Shown here: positions 1 to 7,954 of the stretch, one piece after another
Layout: the number at the start of each line of letters is the position of its first letter
Numbering within the stretch: the first letter of the stretch is position 1
Origin: Solimonas fluminis
GTDB lineage: Bacteria; Pseudomonadota; Gammaproteobacteria; Nevskiales; Nevskiaceae
Direction: 5' to 3'
DNA: 64,000 bases
NCBI RefSeq assembly: GCF_002930645.1
Contig: NZ_PSNW01000008.1
Location: 1 to 64,000, forward strand
Program-made: the position numbers and the translations under genes
The notes under the pieces: model-generated
The model's input: only the letters and a program-made list of their open reading frames with translations
What the model was told of the DNA's origin: nothing
Database searches by the model: none

Positions 1-450
1 CTGCAGGCGCAGGTCCCACCACGGCGACATCTGGAACATCGAGCCCAGGCCCAGGCCGACGCCGGCGCCGCTGAGTTCCTCGCCCAGGAAGTCGATCTGG
101 TGCGCGTTGATGCTGCCGATCACGAACGGCCGGATCCCGGCCTTGTCGTTGGCGAAGTACTGCAGCAGGTTGGCGCCCAGCGTCAGCCGCTCGTAGTCGT
201 TCTCCGCCGGCAGGTCCGACACCGTCAGGCTGCTGTAGCCGCCTTCCAGCTCGAAACCCGTGTACCGGCCCAGCGCGCGGCCCACGCTCACCGACCCGGC
301 AACGCCGTTGTCCAGGTTCTCCTTGTCCGCGAACACGCCGCCGATCGACGGCGATACGTACCACCGCTGGTCGTATTTGCCCGCGTCCTGCGCGGACACC
401 GTGGCGCCCCAGAGCAGGCCCGCCGCGGCCAACCATGCAAATTTAGACAT
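1..450 (-). CDS. Outer-membrane beta-barrel protein, N-terminal part (runs off the left edge)
   Basis: The reverse strand reads open for 150 codons from an ATG at 450 to the window edge, with a GGGAG ribosome site just upstream. The first ~20 residues (MSKFAWLAAAGLLWGATVSA) are a Sec signal peptide. The mature part alternates polar and hydrophobic residues with Gly/Tyr-rich strands, as in the eight-stranded OmpA-type barrel family. It probably belongs to the same broad group as the OmpA-family gene at 2784-4619, which lies on the same strand. The C-terminus is missing, so it cannot be told whether a peptidoglycan-binding domain follows. It is divergent from the lipoprotein gene at 677. Confidence 0.75.
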   Translation of the reverse strand, partial: MSKFAWLAAAGLLWGATVSAQDAGKYDQRWYVSPSIGGVFADKENLDNGVAGSVSVGRALGRYTGFELEGGYSSLTVSDLPAENDYERLTLGANLLQYFANDKAGIRPFVIGSINAHQIDFLGEELSGAGVGLGLGSMFQMSPWWDLRLQ

Positions 451-676
451 TCTTAATCTCCCATCCCTGAAAGAGCTGCGGACGCGACTGTACCTTGCCG
501 GGAGTCCCCGCGACGAATTTTTCCGGCGACGCTCGGGCTGCTGTTTGCTACCTGTCGTCAGAAAACCACTTGCGGACACTCAACCGTTCCGGTCAATGGC
601 ATACTATTTTCCATGAACCCGGGGCGCAAACGCCATACGCTTCCGGTGACCCCATCCGTACAGGGAGTGTTTCGAG

Positions 677-1990
677 ATGAAAGGATTGCGTTGGTTGCTG
701 GTGACGAGCGTGCTGGCGATGGCCGGCTGCAACGGCGGGCCCTCGAGCCCCGACTTCCAGCCGGAAACCACGGTTTCGGAGTTCCGCATCACCGGGCCGT
801 CGCCGGCGACCACGGAGCTGGCCTCCCAGTCCCTGCCGGTGGGAACCACCCGGGACGTCCGTGCCCTGGCCACCATCACCACCACGGTGCCTCCCGGTTA
901 TGAAGGCAGTCCCGCTCCCCAGGAGATCGACGGCAAGCTGGTCGTCAAGCTGGAGAACCAGGATGTGACCACCGAGGCCAGCTGGGGCAGTTCGTCCGAA
1001 ACGAACGCCACGGTGGACGGCAACGGGCGCATCACCGGTAAGGCCGTGGGCGGTACCACGGTGACGGCCAGCTACAAGGGCAAGTCCGACACCCTGCCGG
1101 TGACCGTGACCAGCGCCACCCTGGCCGGAGGCTCGGTGGAGTGCATCCGCCCGGTCACCACGGCGAATCCCGCATGCCCCGACAGCGATGTCTACAGCCG
1201 CACCCCGGGTATCGACGTCAGCTTCGAGGCCATCGGCCGCTTCTCCGACGGGCAGCTCTATCGCATCGCCACCCCTCCGCATACGCTCGAGTGGAGCAGC
1301 GACACGCCGACGGTGGCCGCGAATTCCGGGTCGACCAGCAGTAGCTTCCGGACCGACGACGTAGGCTCGGCGGTGATCACCGGCGAGGTCACCGCCGGCG
1401 TCACGCCGCTGCCCAATCCGGCGTCCGCCGATGCCACGCTGAACGTCACGGCGGCCAATGAGTTCTGCGCGACCGAGTTCCTGGCCGCCACGGCCGAGGT
1501 GACGGAATCGCTGTGCATCGGCTGCTCGGTCAACAACAAGGAGAACATCATCGACGGCAACCTGGAGACCTATGCGGACATGAATATCCCGCTGGGCCTG
1601 CTGCTGCTGTCCAACGTCTCGGTCACCGTCGCGAACAAGGCGGGCCAGCCGACGATTCCGGCCGGCAACCCGGTGGGCTTCCTGCTGAGCCGCACCACCA
1701 ACAACATCCTGGCCGCCCAGCTGCTGGGCAGCCTGGAAGTGAGCACGGTGAGCCGCAACGCCAGCGGTGAGCTCGTGGACAACGACGATCCGGCTACCAG
1801 TTCCGAGCTGCTGCGCCTGACCCTGCTGGGCATCCGCCTGCCGGACGATCCGCAGTTCCTGCTGACCACCGGCGCGACGACCCAGGACTACGACGGCGTG
1901 AAGCTGACCTTCCGCGGCGGCCTGCTGTCGCTGCTGGCGGCGGTCAACGTCAACACCGCCTGCTCGCGTGCGCAGGTGACGGAAGAGTAG
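677..1990 (+). CDS. Secreted lipoprotein with a bacterial Ig-like (BIG2-type) domain
   Basis: The 437-residue product starts with a lipoprotein signal peptide whose lipobox LAMAGC places the lipidated cysteine at residue 18. Residues about 110-146 match the BIG2 pattern (NATVDGNGRITG, then GGTTVTASYKG), an Ig-like fold common in surface adhesins. The rest is Thr/Ser/Ala-rich with paired cysteines (about residues 156 and 166, and in a CIGC cluster near 280) that may form disulphides. No catalytic motif is visible. The ATG at 677 has an AGGGAG site about nine bases upstream. The gene is monocistronic, ends in a strong terminator, and faces the OmpA-family gene. An envelope or surface role is an inference from the lipobox and fold. 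Confidence 0.75.
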   Translation: MKGLRWLLVTSVLAMAGCNGGPSSPDFQPETTVSEFRITGPSPATTELASQSLPVGTTRDVRALATITTTVPPGYEGSPAPQEIDGKLVVKLENQDVTTEASWGSSSETNATVDGNGRITGKAVGGTTVTASYKGKSDTLPVTVTSATLAGGSVECIRPVTTANPACPDSDVYSRTPGIDVSFEAIGRFSDGQLYRIATPPHTLEWSSDTPTVAANSGSTSSSFRTDDVGSAVITGEVTAGVTPLPNPASADATLNVTAANEFCATEFLAATAEVTESLCIGCSVNNKENIIDGNLETYADMNIPLGLLLLSNVSVTVANKAGQPTIPAGNPVGFLLSRTTNNILAAQLLGSLEVSTVSRNASGELVDNDDPATSSELLRLTLLGIRLPDDPQFLLTTGATTQDYDGVKLTFRGGLLSLLAAVNVNTACSRAQVTEE

Positions 1991-2010
1991 GTGCAGGACC
2001 GCTTCGAAGA

Positions 2011-2037
2011 AGGGCGCCTCCGGGCGCCCTTTTTTTG
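2011..2037 (+). terminator. Rho-independent terminator of the Ig-like lipoprotein gene
   Basis: AGGGCGCC-TCCG-GGCGCCCT is a perfect 8-bp stem with a 4-base loop, directly followed by seven T residues. It starts 21 bases after the stop codon at 1990. Confidence 0.9.
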
Positions 2038-2130
2038 TCCATCTCCTCATGCGGGGAAATGCGGGAGAGGGGACCTGAGGTGACGACCCCAAGCGTTCGC
2101 CCCGAGCCTGCCGAAGGACGACGCGCTCGG

Positions 2131-2224
2131 GCAGCCATCCATGACGGGATCTTCGCCCATGCATCAACCCCCCGGGACGGCCCTCCACGGCCGCCAGGAA
2201 TACGGAACTCCGTTATGAGTTCCG
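2131..2224. repeat. Dispersed CCATCCATG-type extragenic repeat, copy 1
   Basis: The stretch shares its order of short motifs with 26078-26175: GCCATCCATG followed by CGGGA, then a GGCC-rich CCATGGCC/CCACGGCC block, then GGAACTCC. Both copies are extragenic. It ends in an inverted repeat with arms CGGAACT / AGTTCCG. Confidence 0.5.
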
Positions 2225-2504
2225 CGCGCCGGCGCGCAAACTATTCCCATCGAGCTGAGCACCACGTTGGAATCAACGACCGGGCTCCGGGCATACCGGG
2301 ATCGATCTCATCCACCCGGCCCATGCCCTCGAGGCTTCCCCCGCTTTTCCGCAGCAGGACGATTGCCGGGCTAACCCAGTAGGGCTCTGCCATGCATCTG
2401 CGAACGAGTCCCCGGGTCGCAGCCTGCTGCCGGTGCTCTTTCCCGATACGGTATTGCTGCCCGCCAGCTCCTCTCCACCAGGGGAGCCCGCGCAGCGCTA
2501 GGGG

Positions 2505-2555
2505 TAAAGCCGCGAACAGCGTGGAGGGGCCCCCAGCGCAAGAGCGCTGGGGATC
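2505..2555. repeat. 51-bp direct repeat, copy 1
   Basis: It begins TAAAGCCGCGAACAGCGTGG and ends GCTGGGGATC. Copy 2 at 2598-2648 is identical except for one base, and a degenerate inverted copy lies at 2737-2786. Internally it contains a CCCCAGCGC-AAGA-GCGCTGGGG hairpin. Confidence 0.85.
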
Positions 2556-2597
2556 CTCAGCGTCGTGAGTCGGCGGTTGTAACCCCGGGAACTCCGC

Positions 2598-2648
2598 TAA
2601 AGCCGCGAACAGCGTGGAGGGGCCCCCAGCGCAAGAGCGCAGGGGATC
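2598..2648. repeat. 51-bp direct repeat, copy 2
   Basis: This is a near-identical copy of 2505-2555, 93 bases downstream. The single difference (CAGG for CTGG) weakens the internal hairpin by one pair. Confidence 0.85.
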
Positions 2649-2673
2649 TCCACGCAAGGCTTGGGCGCCGCGC

Positions 2674-2704
2674 AAAGAAAACCCCGCCGGGTTAGGGCGG
2701 GGTT
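2674..2704 (-). terminator. Rho-independent terminator of the OmpA-family gene
   Basis: On the reverse strand AACCCCGCC and GGCGGGGTT form a 9-bp stem with a 7-base loop, followed by a TTTTCTTT tract. It lies about 80 bases after the stop codon at 2784 and is oriented to stop that transcript. Confidence 0.85.
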
Positions 2705-2736
2705 CGGTCATCTGAACCGCAGACTCGCTGCGCTAG

Positions 2737-2786
2737 GATCCCTGGCGCTCTGGCGCCAGGGGCCCTCCACGCGGCTCGCTGCTTTA
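2737..2786. repeat. Inverted, degenerate third copy of the 51-bp repeat, overlapping a stop codon
   Basis: Read on the reverse strand this begins TAAAGC and ends AGGGATC with a GTGGAGGG core, matching the two direct copies at 2505 and 2598 with several substitutions. Its first three bases are the TAA stop codon of the OmpA-family gene, so the repeat element abuts or supplies the end of that reading frame. Confidence 0.65.
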
Positions 2787-4619
2787 CTCAATCACCTTCA
2801 GCTCCACGCGGCGGTTCTCCTCGCGGCCTTCTTCGGTGTCGTTGCTGTCGATCGGGCGGGACTCGCCGTAGCCCACCGGGTTCATGCGCGGGGCTTCGAT
2901 GCCGCGGCCGGCCAGGTAGGTCTTCACCGAATTGGCGCGGCGCTCCGACAGGCCCAGGTTGTAGGCGTCGGTGCCGACGTTGTCGGTGTGGCCTTCCAGG
3001 TCGACCTTGATCGTCGGGTAGGCCTTCAGCGTCTCGGCCACCTCGTTGAGGATCAGCTTGGCCGGCTCGGTCAGGCGGTCGGAGTCGAACTCGAACTTCA
3101 CGCCGCGCAGGATGAAGTTCTTGTCCAGCGCGCAGCCGTTGGCGTCCACGGCCTCGCCCGGGCGGGGCTTGCGGCAGTCGCCGGTCAGGGCGCACCCGTT
3201 GGGCAGGACCTTGGCGCCCGGCGGCGAGCGCGGGCACTCGTCGAGGTAGTCGGGAATGCCGTCACCGTCGGAATCCAGCGGGCAGCCGTCCGGGCCCACG
3301 GCCACGCCCTTCGGCGTCTCCGGGCACTTGTCCATGAAGTCGGGCACGCCGTCCCCATCGGCATCCGCCGCCGGGCAGCCATCCGGGCCGACGATCACGC
3401 CCTTGGGGGTGTTGGGGCACTTGTCGTAGGCGTCGGGGATGCCGTCGCCGTCGCTGTCGATCGGGCAGCCGTCCGGGCCCACCATCACGCCGCGCGGGGT
3501 GCCGGGGCACTTGTCGAGCGAGTCGGGCACGCCGTCGCCATCGGAGTCGGCCGGGCAACCCTTGGCGTCAACCGCGGTGCCCTTGGGGGTGCCGGGGCAC
3601 TTGTCCAGGTAGTCGGGTACGCCGTCGCCGTCGGTATCCACCGGGCAGCCGTCGGAGTACACCGTCACGCCCTTGGGGGTGTTGGGGCACTTGTCCTTGC
3701 GGTCGGGGACGCCGTCGCCATCGCTGTCGGTCGGGGTGCCGCCGAAGCTGCGGCGCAGGCTCACGCCCACGGTCTGCGACTTGTATTCGCTCTCGAGCTT
3801 GGAGGAGGTGAACGATCCATCGGGGGCCGTAGGCGACTGGCCCGAGGCCTCCATGTCATCGCCCACGATGTAGCGGTAGTCGATGGACAGGGTGGTGGCA
3901 TCGCCCAGCACGAAGCCGACACCGGCGCCGGCCTGATAGACCAGGCCGGAAGCCTTGCCCGAGAGCCCGGCGTCATCCAGGTCGAGGTCGGCCTGCTGGA
4001 AACCCGCGCCGACGCCCAGGTAGGGAACGATCGAGGAGCCGAAGTCGAAGTCGTACCAGGCATTGGCCAGCACGCGCAGCGTGCGCACCTTGCCATCGTC
4101 GCTGATCAGGCCCGAACCGGCCGTGGTCTCGACCGACGCCACGTCAATGTCGTTTTCCGAGATCGCGACCGACAGTTCCGGCCGGAAGCCGCCGTCGAAG
4201 AGGTATCCGAGGCTGCCGGCGATGCTGTAGCCGCCATCGAAAGTGACCCGCGCGGGCGCGGCGGGGAGCCGCTGCGTGGTCGAGCCGCCGGGCGTGCCGG
4301 GCGTCACGGTGCCGGGGCCGAGCAGGGTCAGAAGGCAGCCCTGCACGCCGAGGCCGCCGACGACGCCGTTCAGCAGGGGGCCCAGGACCGGAAGGCCGGC
4401 CAGCAGGCACTCCTCGATCTCCTCCTCGGTCGGCGGAGTCGTGGACGTGAGGCTGGTGTTCAGCTTGCCATCCGAATCCTCGATGGAGGAGTACGCGCCG
4501 CTGAGGCCGAAATACCAGCCCGGCTCGTAGGCATTGGCGGAGGTCGAAAGCAGCGCTGCCGCCATCGCTCCAGACATGGCAGCGCCCTTCAGCGCCGCTC
4601 CCAACCGCTTGTTAAACAT
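2784..4619 (-). CDS. OmpA-family outer-membrane protein with six thrombospondin type 3 repeats
   Basis: The 611-residue product has a signal peptide cut after residue 30 (STSANA). A beta-barrel domain follows to about residue 295. Six ~30-residue type 3 repeats (DSDGDGVPD...DKCP...GCP) span about 298-478, and an OmpA C-terminal domain runs from about 500 to the end. The last carries the peptidoglycan-binding pattern GHTDNVGTDAYNLGLSERRA. The acidic repeats are known calcium binders and form a rigid spacer between barrel and cell wall, so a structural or porin-like role is likely. The start at 4619 has a GGGGG stretch upstream. It is much longer than E. coli OmpA because of the repeats, and ends in its own terminator. 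Confidence 0.92.
   Translation of the reverse strand: MFNKRLGAALKGAAMSGAMAAALLSTSANAYEPGWYFGLSGAYSSIEDSDGKLNTSLTSTTPPTEEEIEECLLAGLPVLGPLLNGVVGGLGVQGCLLTLLGPGTVTPGTPGGSTTQRLPAAPARVTFDGGYSIAGSLGYLFDGGFRPELSVAISENDIDVASVETTAGSGLISDDGKVRTLRVLANAWYDFDFGSSIVPYLGVGAGFQQADLDLDDAGLSGKASGLVYQAGAGVGFVLGDATTLSIDYRYIVGDDMEASGQSPTAPDGSFTSSKLESEYKSQTVGVSLRRSFGGTPTDSDGDGVPDRKDKCPNTPKGVTVYSDGCPVDTDGDGVPDYLDKCPGTPKGTAVDAKGCPADSDGDGVPDSLDKCPGTPRGVMVGPDGCPIDSDGDGIPDAYDKCPNTPKGVIVGPDGCPAADADGDGVPDFMDKCPETPKGVAVGPDGCPLDSDGDGIPDYLDECPRSPPGAKVLPNGCALTGDCRKPRPGEAVDANGCALDKNFILRGVKFEFDSDRLTEPAKLILNEVAETLKAYPTIKVDLEGHTDNVGTDAYNLGLSERRANSVKTYLAGRGIEAPRMNPVGYGESRPIDSNDTEEGREENRRVELKVIE
3186..3728 (-). repeat. 90-bp tandem coding repeats (six type 3 calcium-binding repeats)
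   Basis: Six consecutive ~90-base units encode D-x-D-G-D-G-[VI]-P-D followed by KCP-x-TP and a GCP end. Conservation is visible at DNA as well as protein level, so copy number could change by recombination. The last unit is the most diverged (DECPRSPPG). Confidence 0.8.
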
Positions 4620-4749
4620 GTGGCCCCCGGAATTGGATGTATACCGCTCGCGCGATCTTAGCCCGTTCGCGCATGAAGTATCAACGCTATCGCCGTGTCG
4701 GCAGTAGGAATTTTGTCACTACCCAATGTCAGGGACAGGGTTCCCGGCG

Positions 4750-5639
4750 TCAGGGCATGGAAATCCGGCTTACCAGGGTGTCCGCGGGCGGCTGGAGAGG
4801 CCAGTCCCGGTGGTTGAAGACCTGGCCGCTGCGGCGTACGGCATCCAGGCTGGCGGTGTCGATCCGGGCATAGACCCAACCGGGCTCGTCCAGCCGCCCG
4901 GAAGCCAGGACGCCGTCGTCGGGGTGGCCGCGGTCCACCGGGGTATAGATGCCGGCGGCACCGATGTTCACGTCCACCGCAGGGGACCAGGGGGCTTCCC
5001 CCACCAGCGGCGCCTGCACCACGTAGCACTGGTTTTCCAGTGCCCGTGCCTGCGCGCCGATCCGCACGCGGTGGTAGCCCGCCAGGGTGTCGGTGCAGCT
5101 GGGCGCCAGCAGCAGTTCGGCCCCGGCTTCGACCAGGGTGCGGGCGATCAGCGGGAACTCGATGTCGTAGCAGGTGCAGATGCCGATGCGGCCCAGCGCC
5201 GTATCGAAGAGCTTCAGGCCCTTGCCGGCGCCGATGCCCCATTGCTCGCGTTCGAAGCGGGTCATCATCTGCTTGTCCTGGAAATCGGCGCTGCCCTCCG
5301 GCCCGAACAGCCAGGCGCGGTTGCGGTAGCCGCCGTCCTCGCGCACGGGGAAGCTGCCGGCCAGGATGTAGGCCCCCAGTTCCCGGGCCAGGCGGGCATG
5401 CAGGGCGCGCCAGCGCGGGAGCAGGTCCTGCATCGCGGCGATCTGCCCGTGCAGGTCGGCGCGCAGCGCCGGTCCCAGCAGCGAGGCCAGCTCCATGCTG
5501 GCGTATTCGGGAAACACCAGCAGCTTGGCCTGCCGCGCCGCCGCCTCGCGGCACCAGCTGGACAGCTTGTCCTCGAAGGCGTCCCAGTCCGCCAGTTCGC
5601 CGACCGGATACTGCGCCGCCGCCAGGAGATAGCCTTTGC

Positions 5640-5643
<4 letters not shown>
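4750..5643 (-). CDS. Carbon-nitrogen hydrolase (nitrilase superfamily)
   Basis: The 297-residue protein has the full nitrilase-superfamily triad: Glu46 in LLVFPEYAS, Lys124 in FQDKQMM and Cys158 in CTCYDIEFP. The family hydrolyses C-N bonds in amides, nitriles or N-carbamoyl compounds; the substrate is not predictable here. The ATG at 5643 overlaps the TGA of the upstream acetyltransferase in ATGA, so an in-frame extension further upstream is unlikely to be used. It is the last gene of a three-gene operon with a SnoaL-like protein and a GNAT enzyme, a grouping seen in other proteobacteria. The protein is probably cytoplasmic because no signal peptide is seen. Confidence 0.88.
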
Positions 5644-6238
<595 letters not shown>

Positions 6239-6242
<4 letters not shown>

Positions 6243-6643
6243 TGCACCTGCGCCAGCCAGTCCTGCAGGTTGTAGTAGTTGGTCACGCGCGCCACCTTGC
6301 CGTCACGCAGCTCGAAGAAGGCGCCGGCGGGCAGGCGATAGGTCTGGCCGTTGGCTTCGGGCAAGCCGGCATCGGTGGCCAGGTATTCGCCGAGCACGGT
6401 GAACTCGGCCGCGGCGCGGCGCCCGGAGGGCTCCGCCAGCACCACCAGGTCGGCGATCTGCTCACGGTAGCTGCGGTTCATGCGCTGCATGAAGGCCGCG
6501 AAGGCCTCTCGGCCGTGCTCGCGCAGGCCCTGGTTGACGTCATGCACCACGTCCTCGGTCAGCATGCCGAGGAAGGCATCCATGTCGCCGGCGTTGAAGG
6601 CGGCGTAATAGCGTTCGATCAGCTTGCGGGTCTGTTCCGTCAT
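6239..6643 (-). CDS. SnoaL / NTF2-like (ketosteroid isomerase-related) protein
   Basis: The 134-residue product has the NTF2-fold opening (LIERYYAAFNAGDMDAFLGM, LTEDVVHDVN) and a C-terminal strand pair (FFELRDGKVARVTNYYN) characteristic of SnoaL-like proteins. Members act as small-molecule isomerases or hydrolases, or simply bind ligands. It is the first gene of the operon, with ATGA overlap into the GNAT gene. The ATG at 6643 follows a GGAAGCC stretch that could serve as a ribosome site. The substrate is not deducible from sequence. Confidence 0.82.
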
Positions 6644-6697
6644 CTCGGCTTCCTTGCTGGAAACGGAAAGTGTAACCGCTACGGCATGGCGCAGGCC

Positions 6698-7834
6698 CTA
6701 GTATCCCATCTGCTTGGCCGCCAGGTCCTTCATGATCTCCAGCGAACCGCCGCCGATGGTCAGCACCTTGGTCTCGCGGTAGATGCGCTCCACCTTGGCG
6801 CCGCGCAGGTAGCCCGCTCCGCCGAAGATCTGCATCGCCTCGTTGGCCACCCACTCCAGGGAGGTGGTGGCGAAGTTCTTCAGCATGCTCAGTTCCGCCA
6901 CCGGGAACTGCTTCTGGCCGATGCGCCAGGCTGCCATGTCGAGATTGGCCTTCACGGCCTCGTTGCGCGTGCGCATGTCCACCAGCTTGTGGCGGATGAC
7001 CTGGTTGCGGATCAGCGGCTTGCCGAAGGTCTGGCGCTCGCGGGCATAGGCCAGCGATTCCTCGTAGCAGACCTGCGCGAAGGCCCAGGCCTGGGCGGCC
7101 AGCATCAGGCGCTCGTTGTTGAAGTTCATCATGATGGCCATGAACCCGGCATTCTCCGGGCCGATGCGGTTGGCCACCGGCACCCGGCAGTTGTCGAAGT
7201 AGAGCGTCGCCGTGTCCGAGCACCACCAGCCCATCTTGTGCAGGGGCGAGCGCGTCAGTCCCGGGGTGTTTCCCTCGATCACCAGCAGGGAGACGCCGCC
7301 CATGCCGTCGCCGCCGGTGCGCACGGCCGTGGTGATGAAGTCGGCCCGCATGCCCGAGGTGATGAAGGTCTTGGAGCCGTTGACCACGTAGTGGTCGCCG
7401 TCGCGCACGGCCCGGGTGCGGATGTTGGCCACGTCGGAGCCGCCGCCCGGCTCGGTGATGGCCAGCGCCGCGATCTTCTCGCCGGCCAGCACCGGCCGCA
7501 CGAAGCGCTCCTTCTGCTCGGCATTGCCGACATGGGCGACCGGCGGGGTGCCGATGCCGTGGCTCATCAGGCTGGCGATCAGGCCGCCGCTGCCGGCGCG
7601 CGCCAGCTCCTCGGTGACGACGATGCCGTAGAAGGGGTCCACCTCGGCCCCGCCGCAGGCCTCGGGAAAGCCGATCTGCAGCAGGCCGGCCTCCGCCGCC
7701 TTGCGATGCAGTTCTCGAGGCAGCTCCTCGGCGGCTTCCCATTTGTCGATGTTGGGAGCAATCTCCTTCTCGACGAAGCGACGCAGCTGCTGCCGGAAGG
7801 CTTCATGGTCTTCGGTGTAGAACGGATGCTTCAT
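6698..7834 (-). CDS. Acyl-CoA dehydrogenase, long-chain / isovaleryl type
   Basis: The 378-residue FAD enzyme introduces the alpha-beta double bond in acyl-CoA. Signature segments are visible: AITEPGGGSDVANI (FAD/substrate binding, about 125-138) and MQIFGGAGYLRG near the C-terminus. The position that is Glu in medium-chain enzymes reads TIGGGSLEI (no Glu), while NNERLMLA supplies Glu241, the base location used in long-chain and isovaleryl enzymes. The ATG at 7834 has no clear ribosome site and abuts a palindrome at 7835-7850; an in-frame GTG/ATG extension upstream lacks family similarity. It is divergent from the acyl-CoA synthetase, so both may act in one fatty-acid degradation step. Confidence 0.93.
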   Translation of the reverse strand: MKHPFYTEDHEAFRQQLRRFVEKEIAPNIDKWEAAEELPRELHRKAAEAGLLQIGFPEACGGAEVDPFYGIVVTEELARAGSGGLIASLMSHGIGTPPVAHVGNAEQKERFVRPVLAGEKIAALAITEPGGGSDVANIRTRAVRDGDHYVVNGSKTFITSGMRADFITTAVRTGGDGMGGVSLLVIEGNTPGLTRSPLHKMGWWCSDTATLYFDNCRVPVANRIGPENAGFMAIMMNFNNERLMLAAQAWAFAQVCYEESLAYARERQTFGKPLIRNQVIRHKLVDMRTRNEAVKANLDMAAWRIGQKQFPVAELSMLKNFATTSLEWVANEAMQIFGGAGYLRGAKVERIYRETKVLTIGGGSLEIMKDLAAKQMGY

Positions 7835-7850
7835 GGTTATTAATATTACC
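7835..7850. promoter_or_regulatory. Putative operator palindrome next to the acyl-CoA dehydrogenase start
   Basis: GGTTATTAATATTACC is a near-perfect palindrome with the same outer arms (GGTWA, TTACC) as the site at 7927-7942. It directly touches the dehydrogenase start codon. TAATAT inside it could also be a -10 element on the reverse strand. Confidence 0.5.
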
Positions 7851-7926
7851 GCGGAGGCGGTTCCCTGGAGGACAAGGGCTGCACCATAATCTCCGCCCCG
7901 GACGGCGCGCAACCGCGAGACGTTCG

Positions 7927-7942
7927 GTAACAATAATTACCA
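7927..7942. promoter_or_regulatory. Putative operator palindrome upstream of the acyl-CoA synthetase
   Basis: GGTAACAATAATTACC has perfect 5-bp arms GGTAA/TTACC and a 6-base centre. It sits just before the AAGAGGAG ribosome site of the synthetase gene. Two copies of the same palindrome flanking a divergent promoter suggest a shared dimeric repressor, for example of the TetR type. Confidence 0.5.
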
Positions 7943-7954
7943 AGAGGAGTCGAC

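Larger units (their letters stand above)
2038..2673. other. Non-coding convergent spacer rich in dispersed repeats
   Basis: About 640 bases lie between two convergent genes. No frame here has a credible start, ribosome site or protein signature. The stretch holds a copy of a GAGCCTGYCGAAGG element (2093-2119), a CCATCCATG-type repeat (2131-2224), an inverted repeat with 7-bp arms (2203-2209 / 2218-2224) abutting the GC palindrome GCGCGCCGGCGCGC (2224-2237), and two copies of a 51-bp direct repeat (2505-2555 and 2598-2648). It looks like a sink for repetitive extragenic elements. Confidence 0.7.

Noticed and set aside
2241-2711. Open reverse frame of 156 codons across the repeat region
   Set aside because: It translates the 51-bp repeats twice, has no ribosome site and no protein signature; it is a by-product of repeated GC-rich DNA.
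3186-3728. CRISPR-like or satellite repeat
   Set aside because: The 90-base periodicity is coding and corresponds to type 3 calcium-binding protein repeats.
2661-4661. Long + strand open frame opposite the OmpA-family gene
   Set aside because: It is an antisense frame in GC-rich DNA with Ala/Gly/His/Arg-biased translation and no domain, while the reverse strand encodes a clear OmpA protein.
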